Positions 1-11,851 of a stretch of 64,000 bases of DNA are shown here, one piece after another (positions within the stretch are counted from its first letter, which is position 1; every line of letters starts with the position of its first letter). Made by a program: the position numbers and the translations under genes. The notes beneath the pieces were generated by a model that had not been told where the DNA came from, ran no database searches, and saw only the letters and a program-made list of their open reading frames with translations. The DNA comes from Macrotrachela quadricornifera (lineage: Eukaryota; Rotifera; Eurotatoria; Philodinida; Philodinidae), in the NCBI GenBank assembly GCA_022393335.1, contig JAJEKB010000487.1, positions 62,001-126,000 of the forward strand. The letters are read 5' to 3'.

Positions 1-202
1 AACTATCAAATATTTCCTATCTATTTTGAGCATAAAATGAAAGAAATCTATGTATTATTTACTAATTGAAATATACGCCTATTATTACAAGTAAAGGTAT
101 ACATTATAGCGCCCTCTTTTAGTGTTTTAATTAATTCGTCATTCATCTACTCCCTATTTATTTATCTATTTATGTATAAAAATTTTCATTTTACAAAAAA
201 AA

Positions 203-916
203 ATGCGTTTATCATCAATTGGAAAAGGTCTTCGACAATTTCCATCACCTCGATCACGTTTTTGTGAACATATTTCAAGTGATGATGATAAATCATTATC
301 ATGTCGTCAACGAATTTATGTTGCATGTCCACATTGTCAACGATCATTATGTTTATATCATATAAATGAACATCAAATGTTAATTCGATCATTATTTGAT
401 TCATTAGTTAATCGTTTAAATGAATATCGATATGAATTAACAGTAAGACTTTTAATTCCACCAAACAGTCAAGTACTTGTTAATAATTGTCTTGATGAAT
501 TTAAAAATGTTATTATTCCTTATGTACAACGAACATGTTGTCAAAATGATGTTAAACAAGATGATATTAATCATATTCAAATTTTTATCGATAAAATGTT
601 AACGATTATTCAACATATTCAGTATTATTGGGATAACAATAAAAAAGAAAGAAAACGATCAAGAAGTTCTGATGTAAGAAGTATTCATTTATATTAGCAT
701 ATAATCTTTTATTATGAGTGCAAAAATTAAAAATTTCAGTAAAATCTATATTTTAAATATTTATTCTTTTTTTTAGGATTCAGACAATCCAAATTCTAAA
801 TCAACATCTGATAAACGTTCACGTACAGATGTATGTAATTAATTTTTAATATTTATATATTATCTATTTTCACTTCTTTTTTTTAGTCGGAAAATACAAT
901 TATTATTCTTGAATGA
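203..916 (+). CDS. Small Cys/His-finger protein, B-box-like, three exons
   Basis: I read three exons: 203-673, 777-830 and 887-916 (TGA), joined by GT..AG introns of 103 and 56 bp in phase 0, giving about 184 residues. Residues about 20-60 carry a Cys/His cluster (C-E-H, then S-C, then C-P-H-C, C-L-Y-H and E-H) that resembles the B-box-like zinc fingers common in bdelloid rotifer proteins. The rest is helical and polar, ending in a basic K/R-rich stretch and a Ser-rich tail encoded by the two small exons. I do not recognise a vertebrate orthologue, and the function is unknown; zinc binding is inferred from ligand spacing only. No splice acceptor is seen immediately before the ATG. The terminal exons are called from splice sites and frame alone. 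Confidence 0.6.
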
Positions 917-1001
917 TATTTTATCATTATTAGTTTTTTTTAATATTTTGTATAATACAGAAATATATCTTCATTACTTTTTAGATAAAAAAAAACCGAA
1001 A

Positions 1002-1827
1002 ATGAAACGAGGTTTTTTAGCTACCATGATATGGCAAATTTGATCAGTTATAGCACTTGTTTTAAATTTAACTGCAAATAGTAGTGATCGTTGGTGGGTA
1101 AATACTAAAGATGGTGGAGAAGAAACATTTGCACGTGCCGGTTTATGGCAGGTATGTTTTAATATGTATCGTCATCGTTTTGATTATTATGGAAAAATTT
1201 ATGATGGTTGTTAGTGGTAAATATTATATAATGAAATATAAAAATTATTGAAAATTTCTTTTCTTAGGTTATTTTCTCCAGAAATTCGTCTTTTACGCTC
1301 ATGGATTTCGAATAATTGGTTTCGCTGAGTTCAAGCATTATCTAGTCTTTCATTAATAACATCATTTTTTGCTGTTATTGCTGCTTTACTTGTTATATGT
1401 AATAGTAATGGATTTAAATCTTCAAAAAAAAAGTTCTTACAGCAGCGATTTTACATGGTCTAGCTGGAATATTAATGTTAACTACTGTTATTCTTTTTGA
1501 TATTTATGGTAAGCGACGAGATTGGATGATGAATTGGCAATTTAATTGGTTTGGTTGGAGTTTTCAATTAGCTATTATTGCTTGTATAATTCATTTAGCA
1601 ACAGCATTAATAGCTGGTTATCAAGGATCAAATAAGTAACAAAAAATTAATTTTTTTTCATATTATATATCTTTTTATTTAGATATTTATATGATATGTA
1701 TGATTATGAAAGAGCTCATAAAGAATTAGAAACTCGCTCAAGTTTAAAAATTCCATCATCATCAATGTATCAAAAACGTTCATTATCTGAACGTAGTAGT
1801 AGAACACAACCTCGTCAAAATGTTTAA
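1002..1827 (+). pseudogene. Decayed four-TM protein gene, claudin/PMP22-like
   Basis: Translation from ATG 1002 gives a hydrophobic segment, then an extracellular-loop pattern W..GLW..C typical of the PMP22/claudin superfamily, then three more hydrophobic segments and a polar Ser/Arg-rich tail. Exons 1002-1216, 1268-1635 and 1683-1827 have good splice sites and the final exon ends in TAA. The reading frame is broken by in-frame stops at 1041 (TGA), 1212 (TAG) and 1326 (TGA), and by a one-base-type frameshift in the nine-A run at 1424-1432; the frame downstream of that run is open and clearly coding. Two of the stops lie in short contexts where a Trp or Arg codon would be natural. Four independent lesions make this a pseudogene rather than an assembly error, although the poly-A indel alone could be one. 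It starts 85 bp after the upstream gene's stop. Confidence 0.75.
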
Positions 1828-2284
1828 GGTTCTCTTCCTCTGATATTCGATCTTTGATCAGGTACATTGAAATCACATGAAATTTCCAGAAAAACAGGTA
1901 TCTTCCAAATAGCTCATTATATCTCGAAACATTTCGTATAAACCTTAATTCTACATATTTAATCAATTTTTTTATTCAAAAGAGCATGTCAGGATACAAC
2001 ATCTATTAGGCTTGTTTTTTTTTCGAATTCTTAATTATTAAACTGAGAGAGGGATGACAACTTAAATCATTTCAAAAACTCCAACAAAACAATTGACATT
2101 TTAATTTATAAAAACTCATTTCAATATCTTGACTTTTTTTGAGTAAGACTTTATCATAGATACATATTTTATTTTCTATTTTTTATAGATCTGTTTTCTT
2201 TTCTTATTTACATATTATAATTTTTTTCATTTTATGAATGATATATTTTTTCATAAATTTTTCTTTTGTAGATTTAATTAAACT
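1828..2284. other. Spacer before KDSR, no gene seen
   Basis: AT-rich spacer with no supported coding region. It ends in a T-rich tract and an AG about 12 bases before the KDSR ATG, which looks like a splice acceptor for a 5' UTR intron or a trans-spliced leader. Confidence 0.5.
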
Positions 2285-3498
2285 ATGTTGGTTATTATTG
2301 GTGGCATTATTGTTGTTTTAATTCTTCTTGTTTTACTATATCTTCTACGTCCTATTTATCAACCAAAATGTCTTAATCTTCGTGATGTTCATGTTGTTGT
2401 TACAGGTGGTTCAAGTGGAATTGGAAAAGAATTAGCAAGACAATTATTAAATGAACATCAAGCACGTGTAACAATATTAGCACGAAATCAAAAACGTCTT
2501 GATGAATGTCGACAAGATTTAGCACCAGATAATAATGAACGACTATTATGTCTTTCAGTTGATGTAGGTAGATCATATTCAGATGTACAAAAAGCTATTG
2601 AACAAGCATGTCAATATCATGGAAATCGACCTGTTAGTATTTTAATTAATAATGCTGGTATTTTTTATGCTAAAACAATTGATGAAACAACACCAGATGA
2701 ATTTGAACAAATGGGTAAATAAACAGAATCTTGTACTAGTGTATATCTTTAAATAGTATCAAACATTTTCTATCAAAATCTATGCGATATTTTCACCAAA
2801 AAATTATTCTTCAATCTTGTAAGTAAATACTTCCTTTTTGACAGAAAATCATACAGATGAATTTATTTTACGATAAATATTAGTTTTACTCAGTACGTGT
2901 GATGCTTCCATAAATTCATTTAATTCTATTTTATTTTCTAGTTCGTATTAATTATTTGGGTGCTGTTTATTGTACAAAAGCATGTTTATCATCAATGCGT
3001 CAACTTGGTTCTGGTCGTATTGTTCTTGTTTCTTCTCAAGCTGGTCAAATTGGTGTATTTGGTTATACATCTTATTGTGCAACAAAATTTGCTTTAAAAG
3101 GTTTTGCTGAATCTTTACAAATGGAATTAGCACGAGATAATATATATATTACACTTGCTTATCCACCTGATACAGATACACCTGGTCTTGCGGAAGAAAA
3201 TAAAACAAAACCAATTGAAACACAATTAATTAATGAAACATCAGGTCTTTTACCAGCTGAAGAAGTAGCAAGAAAAATAATAAAATCAACACAAAAAGGT
3301 TCAGTTTCATGTTGGTTTGGTATTAATGGATTTTTATTAGAATGTTTATCAAGTGGTGCTCAACCGATAACAAGTACATTAGAAGTTATATTTCAATGTT
3401 TAACTGTTGGTTTAGCACGACTTATTGTTGTTGGATTACTAAATACATTTTATGGAATTGTTAAAAAGAAAAATTTAGAAAAATCAAAGACAAAATAA
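2285..3498 (+). CDS. KDSR: 3-ketodihydrosphingosine reductase
   Basis: Two exons, 2285-2714 and 2942-3498, encode about 328 residues, close to the 332 of the human enzyme. KDSR reduces 3-ketosphinganine to dihydrosphingosine with NADPH, the second step of sphingolipid synthesis at the ER membrane. The N-terminus is a membrane segment (residues about 3-22). The short-chain dehydrogenase core follows: the dinucleotide-binding motif TGGSSGIG (about residues 40-47), NNAG, catalytic Ser in VSSQAGQ, and Y-C-A-T-K giving the Tyr and Lys of the active site. The family-specific PPDTDTPG motif follows the active site, and a C-terminal hydrophobic segment with a Lys-rich tail closes the protein. Every catalytic residue is present. 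The single 227-bp intron splits a Val codon. Confidence 0.95.
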
Positions 3499-3903
3499 TT
3501 TTTTTATGTATTATGCTTCTATGTTTGCTTTCCATACGTTTAAAATACATAGAGTAACCGAACAAAAAAAGTGATAGTTTTTTTTTCTCTTATGATATTG
3601 AATATATATCATAAGAATTGATCGATCAAGGTAAATAAAATTTAATTTAATAAAAATATGAACTATTTTTCTCTTATTTTATTCAGATATTAAATTATTC
3701 AATAAAACTATAATAAACACTTTGTTTATATTTTTTTAATAAGTATAGATTTTATCAGATTGATTTTCGTCTTTTTCATCTCATATGTTGGTCACCATGA
3801 ATGAATACTCACTCTGCTTGTTTTATGAGTAATTTTCTTACTTTTCAAAAGTTGTATAAATCCTTCAAAAAGTCAAAACAATTTAGTTTATTTTCTTACT
3901 ACT
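3499..3903. other. KDSR 3' flank, no gene seen
   Basis: AT-rich 3' flank with AATAAA-like signals near 3635-3705. No coding signal on either strand. Confidence 0.5.
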
Positions 3904-3905
3904 TA

Positions 3906-4790
3906 GGGCAATCCAAAAGTAGTAAGGGAGGTACCTTATTTCCTCAAACAGAGGTCTAAAAGAGTTTCTTTTTTTACCAACAGATAGAGTATGCTATTTG
4001 ATCACTATTAAACTGTTATCATAATAATAAAATTTCGATAAAATCTGTTTTTGCGCATATACGCTGATAGCATGAGCATGAGTGCTTGTGAGTATTTTTG
4101 AAATAACTTTTGATAGGAACAAGATAGAGAACTCCGGTTTTCGCCGTTCGAAAGAGGAGATGAAGACGCATCGAGCTGCTTATTATTGGTTTTTCTAATC
4201 TGCTTTTCGTAAGGTTTTAGTTCACCTTTTAAAGAGGAGATTTATTCCATGAGTTGTCTACAGTGAATTTTTAAAAATCGTTTTCACATTCAAATCGCTA
4301 ATCGAAGATCTACAGACTGCGAAAGACTCAGCTGTTTAAATTCAATTATTTATGGATAATACCTATTCCAGACGAACCTCTACTACAATTTTCTATACAA
4401 TTTTTTGGTTTTTCTTTTTTTCCTAAAATAAGCGCTTTTCCGACGCCTAAAAACTTGAATAAAAAACCGTCAGAAGTCATATTGAAAAAGTCGGTAACAT
4501 ATGATTCGATGCGTCTTCATCTCTTCTTTCCAACAGCGAAAACCGCAGTTTTGTATCTTATTTCTATCAAAAGTTATTCCAAAAATACACATGAACATTC
4601 ATGCTACCAGCACATACGCGACAGAAGCAGGTCTTATCGAAATTTTATTATTAATATAACAGTTTAGTAGTGATCAAATAGCATAGAAAAATAGAACGAA
4701 ACACGCTCGATCTATTGGTAAAAAAAACAATGTTTTTTTATACCTCCGCTTAAGGAAAAAAGTACCTCCTTCATTACTTTTGGATTGCCC
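3906..4790. mobile_element. Foldback/MITE element, 885 bp, TA target duplication
   Basis: The ends are inverted repeats beginning GGGCAATCCAAAAGTA, at 3906 on the plus strand and reading inward from 4790 on the minus strand. TA dinucleotides flank it at 3904-3905 and 4791-4792. Similarity continues inward well past the termini: the left arm at about 3980-4190 and right arm at about 4500-4690 share reverse-complement blocks, including a GATGAAGACGCATC / GATGCGTCTTCATC pair. The element is therefore a large hairpin with arms of roughly 290 bp around a 300-bp centre. No transposase is encoded. TA duplication and end structure fit a non-autonomous Tc1/mariner-type element; that superfamily label is inference. 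Confidence 0.85.
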
Positions 4791-4792
4791 TA

Positions 4793-5945
4793 AGTATGTC
4801 TGATTTAAATAATTCTTTATTTGTTTGGCCCTTTTAACATCTAACACAGTTTTCGAAAATTAAAAAAAAATACAACCCATCTGTAAAAGATTGTTTCACT
4901 AGAAGATAATTTCTCACTTAGTGTTTAACTAAAAATGATAATAACAAGAGTGTCGCCAATAGATTATTTCATACGAAAATTTTTAATACTGAAGCTTTAT
5001 TTCCTTAAGATCAGTCGATACATAGTATTCGTCGTATTCATCAAACAAACTTGTCTATACAAACATAATCTTTTCAAAAGATTTATTTTAAGGGAGACTC
5101 TCTCTCAGAAATGAACTTTGCTGTTTCAATGAGGTTGTTAAATAATCATGTCGGGGTAGTTTTTAAATTGTAGAGTAATCTTAGGATTAGATCCTCATAG
5201 TTTCTGATTTTTGAATATCCCTTTGTTTGATTTTTAAAAATAGTCTTTCGAAAAATGTTCAAATTCTAAATGTTCATAAATATGAAATATCTGAGTTTTT
5301 TATTTCATCAAAAGAGAAATTCAAAAATCGAAGCCTGTGAAGATCTAGATCTAACTGTTCTCTATTCCACAAAAAAAGATTATCCCTTTTCTATTGAGTG
5401 ATTATTAAGAAATCTTTCCCAACGTAAACGGTAAATACGAAAAACACGATAGTGGATTCAAATCTGTTTGTTTTTCGAAAAGTCATAAATATTCTGAAAG
5501 TGGAAACTTCACCTCATCTTTCTATAACAAAAACTCAATTTCGATTTTTCTGAGGGGAGGTCCTCTTATTGACTTTGACGTAAAATTGTGACTCAGATGC
5601 AATACTTTGAAAAATTGTGTCATATCCATTAACAAAAAGAGCTGAAGAAATTTTTTATATTTATTCTAGTGATATGTCATAAAATAAACTCATTTTTCTC
5701 TTCTTTAGATAAAATAATGTACTACAATATTTTTCACTATCTTTACATTAGACATGCACTTTTAGTAGACTTGCCAAGTACTTATTGCGCAAACACAGAT
5801 TTTTTCATGACGTTTTCTTGTTCTGTAAAGTTTTTTTTTAAATAAAAACATACATTTTCTTGTTCTTGCGTAATTCAATAGCATACTTATGTAAGGAAAG
5901 AAAGTAATGATAAAAAATTTCATTTATTTTTCAAGATTATCGATA
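4793..5945. other. Spacer before RNF14 homologue, no gene seen
   Basis: About 1.15 kb of AT-rich sequence with no coding pattern that I can support. A T-rich tract precedes the RNF14 start. Confidence 0.4.
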
Positions 5946-7862
5946 ATGTCATCGACTGATTCTGAAATTCAACGAGATGAACTTGATGCTATAACAAGTA
6001 TTCTTGATGAAACAGCATTTGAAATAAACGAAAAATCACCAACAATAGACATAACACATGGTACTCTAGTTATAGAAGTAACATTACCTAGTGAATTCTA
6101 TATTGAATATCATTCAAGTATAAAAACTGAATATTCTATTCAATTATTTTATCTTTTAATAATATTCAATAGATCAACGTCGTCGTGTTGAATATTTATC
6201 ACCAATATTTCTTCGTTTTACTTTACCAAATGATTATCCGTCTGTATCATCTCCATTATTTCAACTTGAATGTATTTGGATGAGTGATGAACAGGTAAGA
6301 ATATATTGGAAAACAAAGCCATATTGAGGAAATATATTATTGTTTCTCATGCGAATCATGAGCAAACATTCCAGCAACAATAAACATAAATAATAGTGAT
6401 ACACATTTGTGAGAAATGGCATCCTTCATAATTTATACATACACACTAATCTGCTAAATTTTGGAGTCAGCAATCTAAGATAGGAAATAAAAGCGAGGTG
6501 CAAGCGTAGAAAATGTGTTGTTAGTTTATGTATACAGCACCGTGTTGTAATGAAATTATATTTGCTCATGATACTATCGAGATAATTAAATAGCTAAGTA
6601 GTATTCAGAAAAATATCACATCAGGAAGAATATTTATATATATATATATATTATCCGATATTCAATTAGTTTCAAAATATCATTAGTCGTATATTGTTGT
6701 TTTCTTTTATTAGTTAAAAACATTAACGGAAAATCTAAAAAATATGTGGTCGGATAATAGTAATGAGCCAGTTCTATTTCTTTGGTATACATCATTAAGT
6801 GAACAAGCACTTGAATGGCTTAATATAACAACGACACTTGATTTAACTTTATCATTTCCTTCGATGATAACTCAATCATTAAAACCTCAATTAACTTCTG
6901 CACAAGTAGCATCAACTATTCATAATTATGAACGTGAAAAAAAATTAACTCTTCTTTCACGTGCTGTAATAACATGTCCTGTTTGTCTTAGTGATGTTTA
7001 TGGTAATGATTGTTTTTTATGTTATTCATGTTCAGGTGCTGCATGTAAACCATGTATTAAGTCTTATCTCGAAACAATAATTCAAGATGGAAATGTTAAA
7101 TCTATAACTTGTCCAATAAATTCATCATGTAATATTGAATTAACACCAGCACAAATTGCATCTATTGTTGATAAACAAACATTTCATCGTTATGATCGTC
7201 TTTTATTTCAATTATCAATTGATTCTATGGATGATATTATTTATTGTCCACGTTGTCAAAAACCTGTTATTGTAACACGAGGAACTGATGATCATCTTAA
7301 AAATACATTAGGTGAATGTGCAACATGTTCATTTGTATTTTGTACTTTATGTGGAAAAACTTTTCATGGTGTTAATCCATGTCAATATTCTGAAAGTATA
7401 ATTATATTACACTGAAAAAAATAAAAATTATTTTTCTACTTTTGTTTTTTATTTATAGGTAAATTACAAGGTATTTATAAAGAATATCAAAATGGAACTG
7501 CACAAGAACGATTAGCATTGGAACAAAGATATGGTAAAGTGTTTAGTCGTCTTATCGATGACATGGCTTCCGTGGAAACAATTAAAAGTACTGCTCGACA
7601 ATGTCCAAAATGTTCAATTTTTGTTGATGTATATATTAAAATTTTAATTATTCTTTATACTAAAAAAATTTACTGTTATGTCCTGTTTTTTTAGAAATTG
7701 GACGGTTGTAATAAAATGACATGTATTAAATGTCAATCTTATTTTTGTTGGATATGTTTACAGTCATTATCAAAAACAGATCCATATGGACATTTTAATC
7801 GACCTGAAAGTAAATGTTTTAATAAATTATTCGAAGGTGTACAAGGACATGATTGGCGGTGA
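5946..7862 (+). CDS. RNF14: RNF14-type RBR E3 ubiquitin ligase
   Basis: Five exons (5946-6117, 6173-6294, 6714-7395, 7459-7628, 7695-7862) encode about 437 residues. ATG 5946 is preferred over the in-frame 5907 because the RWD domain begins directly with acidic Q-R-D-E-L residues. Order: RWD domain (about 1-130), RING1 (C-P-V-C onward, about 185), IBR, RING2. RING2 carries D-G-C-N-K-M-T-C, the first Cys being the catalytic thioester residue of RBR ligases, then F-C-W-I-C. The C-terminal PY.HFN..S.CFN signature is that of RNF14. RNF14 ubiquitinates nuclear-receptor and ribosome-stalling substrates in vertebrates; the substrate here is unknown. Oddity: in RING1 the usual C-x-H zinc ligand reads C-S-G, so the His is missing, although extra Cys residues lie nearby. 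Confidence 0.9.
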
Positions 7863-8971
7863 TAACAAGAAAATTTTTATTAATTTTTAATACAATTTTA
7901 CGATTAAAATCTGTGTACATCTTTGTTATTCAATATTACTATATATTTAGTATACCAGCTGAAAAGAAAAAATATTTTTTTGAATTATTTTTTTTCATAA
8001 TATAAAAATGACTCAAGGGTAATGGAAAGAAGAATTTTAAATAATCATTTTAATATATTGATAGCAAAAAATATCTAATTTCATATAAATAATAAGATGA
8101 TCATATATAAGCATGTTCTATATCAGTTAAATCTTGATTATTTTTAAATTTTTTATTGCATTAAATCCAAAATATGATTTTCAGATATTTTTTTTTCTTA
8201 ATACTTTTGAAGATATACGTTAGTAACAAAGCATTTAGTTGGATAGAACAAGCAAAGTTGTGCATGTTTACAAAGAAAGCTAACTTGATATAAACTTATC
8301 TGTATTTGAAAATGTCAAAGATAAAATTCTTTCAGTTACTCATTGTAAAGATCAATTATTTTGAATTTTATCTAGTAACATATGTTGAGTGATACAATCA
8401 CAAACATAATCATTTGAACTATTTACATCAAAACTGTTGGATATGTATTTGATCTCATGGAAATAATCGAATATGCATATTTTTTGAACTTGTAAAATTT
8501 GATATCTAGCTGTATCATTAACACTGAGATGTTATAAGACCATGCTCAAAATGTAAATCACTTACGACGGATAGTTAAACATTTTGCTTCAAAAATAGCA
8601 AATAGTACTAATACAACTATCATTGTATCAACTGTCTCGTTCAAAGAAATATTTAATCCTATTCATTAGCTTTTATTTAAACAAAGCTGGATATAACATA
8701 CAATTGCTATTACTCAACGTATGCTGGAAGATAGGATTCGAAATGATCGTTCTTTGTAATGAAAAAAAACTAGTGACAAAGTTTAATGTAAATAGAAAGA
8801 AATATAACAAATGATAAGATGAATTAATATTCAAATTTGATAAACTGTTGTCTTTTGTGTATATAAATTTCTAAATAAAAGTTTACACTACGAAAGAAAT
8901 TAATTTAATATAGATAAAATATAAATGAAATTTTTTTCCATAAAAGAAAAAAAATTCTGTTCGAAAAGTTT
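7863..8971. other. Convergent 3' spacer, no gene seen
   Basis: Convergent spacer between the RNF14 homologue and minus-strand ODAD3. It is AT-rich; a 63-codon open frame near 8623 has no recognisable features and I do not call it. Confidence 0.45.
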
Positions 8972-11368
8972 TTATTTTTTGCTCTTTGGTTTTTTCATGC
9001 GTTTTGTTTTTAATCCAATTAATTCTTCACCCATCATCTTAATACGATCACGTGTTTGACATTCTGGATTGTCTTCACCAGCATTATCATCATCTAAAAA
9101 TCAAAAAAATTATTTGAATATCATTCAAATATATATATATATACGAACCACCAAAAATATTTCCTTTAACTGTTGATGGAGGATTAATACGTGTATTGTA
9201 TGCAGGTAATTTACCATCGCCAGCATATTGAAGCTTAAAGATAATAAAATATATGAAAGATATATTAATATTATAGATATATTTACATCTAATTGTCTCA
9301 TTTCTTTAAGTGTTCCTTCTAAATCTTTTGTTTCAAGTTCTTCAACAAGTTTAACAAGTTTTTCTTCTGTTGTACCAAGTAAATCAAGAACATAATCATT
9401 TGATTGTGATGATATAACCGTTGTTGGTACTTGACTTTTTGTCTACATATAGAAATAAAATAGAAGAAAAATAATTTTTAGTTTTTATTTTTCATAAACA
9501 TACGCCTTTAAGATGATGTAATTTATCTGCTAAATGTTCAATGCCTGATTTAACTTCAATCATTTTTTTCATTGTTTTTTCCATTTTTGCTGAATTATCA
9601 TCACGTCGTTTTTCACTTTCATCAAGTTTTTCTTGAGCTTGTTCAAGAATACGTTGACCCCTGCAATAAAGAAGTTCTTAGATATTAAAAGAACAAAAAA
9701 AAACAATCGTGTCCTTTTTTTTTATTACGTTGATGTTTTAGCTTCACCACTATATTTCATTTCTTCAAATTCTTTATTTAAACGTGCTTTTTCATCTCGT
9801 AATTTTGCAACATTTTGTTCTGAATCTTCTTTCATTTTTTCTAAATGTGCTGTTGTACTATCTTGAGACATAAAACGATCAACAACTTCCTATAAAAAAT
9901 ATTATTTTTATTAAAAAAAAAAGACATTTTTTTTTGTTCTATTAATAACCTGCATTGTACTTGCACCAGTTGCTTCTTTAATACGTGAAAAAGCATTTTC
10001 ATACATATCAATTTTTGTTTGATCCTGTTCAGATAATTTATCTTTTAAATCTTCTTGTGGACTTGTTGGACGTTGAAGTGCACGACGATCAACACGTTCA
10101 GCATGTAATTTTTTTTCTTCCGCTTCACTTTTTAATTCATTTAAACGAAGTTCACGTTCTTTACGTTCTCGATAAACTTTATCTTCACCTTTTTTTAATT
10201 CATTTTTAGCATTTTTTTGCGCTAAATCAGCTTCAACTGCACTACGTTGTGCTTCTTGTAATTCTTGTTGTGTACGTCGAATTTGTGTTGCCATAGCATC
10301 AAGACGATTTGTATATGTTAAACTTTCTTGAATTAAATGTGCTTTTATTTGATTATATGTTCGTTGAATAGTTACAGCTTCTGTACATTTTAATTCAGCT
10401 TTATCAAGTCGATTTTCAAGTTGACGAAGATGCTACAAAGAAATAAACATTTTTTTTTTATAATAATGAATTCAAAAATACGATTTTGAAAATATTTGTT
10501 CTAAATGCTGAATAAATACTTATAAGTCATATTTTTAAATATGTATCTACTAGACGGTTTGAGGCAAAACATCTGCAGAAATCAAGTTATACCGAATCAA
10601 TTCAACTCTTTTAATCTCTAACGTCTATAGTTGTTTATTGAATTAGTATAGTAAAGAATTGAATTTAACTGAGATAATGAATTAAATTATAGCACACTGA
10701 TGAAAATATCAATGAATTGATTAGAAAAATTTTTCTACATACAGCTGCTGTTTCTGATTCACCAGCATCAGTTTGAACAGCTTCTTCTGCTTCTTTAACC
10801 ATTAAATCATAACGTGTTTGAAGTTCTTCGAGTTGTTTCATTTTTGTTGCATTTATATGTCGATGAGAGTTAAGACGATTTTTTAAATCACCTAATTGTT
10901 CATTAGTTAATTGAATAGCTGCCTAAATGTTTATTGATATAGTTAATCAAAATCAAAATAGAAAAATTATACTTGGCCCGTTTTATTTTTAAGTGCTGCT
11001 CGTTCATCTTTTCGACCACTAAATGCTTCATTTAAAACTTTTTCATCACCCTATAATGAAAAATTTCATCGAAAGAAAAACTTCATATTCATAAATTTAC
11101 TTCGAGTAATTCTTTAAGTTTTTGTCGTTTTTCTTTATTTTCCTTTTGTAGTTGTGCAATTTTTCGTTTATTTTTATCAGTTTGTAAATCAACCTGTTCA
11201 ATATAAGCTTCTTGGCTACCAGCTAGAATTCAAATAAATTAAGTTTCTATATCATTTTTAAATAATAAATATACCTAAGAGTTCACGTTTTTTCCGTAAC
11301 TCTTCAATCTGTTCATTCATAGATAATTTATATTGATACTGATCATTAGTTCGAGCACCCGATGGCAT
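8972..11368 (-). CDS. ODAD3: Outer dynein arm docking complex subunit 3 (CCDC151)
   Basis: Ten exons on the minus strand: 11275-11368, 11101-11222, 10973-11050, 10743-10922, 9950-10432, 9729-9889, 9504-9660, 9287-9442, 9149-9233 and 8972-9093. All splice phases agree and give about 545 residues (human about 595). The protein is almost wholly coiled coil. Family landmarks line up in order with CCDC151: a start of Q-I-x2-L-x-K-K-x-E-L-L, G-D-E-K-V, L-x3-E-E-K-K-L-x-x-E-R, D-A-T/E-A-T-G before an exon end, K-Y-S-G-E-A, and P-x-Y-N-T-R-I near the C-terminus. ODAD3 anchors outer dynein arms to the doublet microtubules of motile cilia, consistent with a ciliated animal. The gene is divergent from the RBR gene at 11852 with 483 bp between start codons. 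The Lys-rich C-terminus ends at TAA 8972-8974. Confidence 0.88.
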
Positions 11369-11851
11369 GATGAAAAATCGAATTTATTTTTTGATTCTCA
11401 CAGAAAAAAAATCTACTTCGATAATGTATACATATTTGTTGATTCTACAGCCATTATCAGTATAAGTTGCTTAGTAACGAAGGTCTTTTCATCGTATTGT
11501 AAAATTATATTAAAACAAAATAAAATTATAATAATTGTATTTTATATTATTACGATGAAATGTCGTATAAAACCTTAAAGAAAATAAATATTATAATAAA
11601 TAAGTGACATCTGTAAATGTTAGTTGCTATGATTCATTAGTTATTCATGTATGTAGGTGCAATCCATGTATTTACAATGTTTTTGCGTAATAACATTGTG
11701 AAATAATCTCACATGATTAAGCAACCATACATCATCTCATTTATCTCGAAGAATATAAGCACGTATCATTCTCTCATTTCTCTGTAGCTTACATAGTAAA
11801 TAGCTTTGCTATTCAGGGAATAAAGTTTTCAATTGATTGCAACAGCGTGCA
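11369..11851. promoter_or_regulatory. Shared upstream region of divergent ODAD3 and RBR genes
   Basis: 483 bp separate the two start codons on opposite strands. No TATA box is obvious, and no coding potential is convincing. It probably holds both promoters; this rests only on gene orientation. Confidence 0.45.

Noticed and set aside
4455..4667. 70-codon frame in the foldback element
   Set aside because: It lies in the inverted-repeat arm and has no transposase-like residues.
8623..8814. 63-codon frame between RNF14 and ODAD3
   Set aside because: Composition follows the AT-rich background and no motif is present.
11041..11050. Possible frameshift in ODAD3 exon 3 at a T-run
   Set aside because: Recounting the run gave five Ts, which keeps the G-D-E-K-V reading frame intact.
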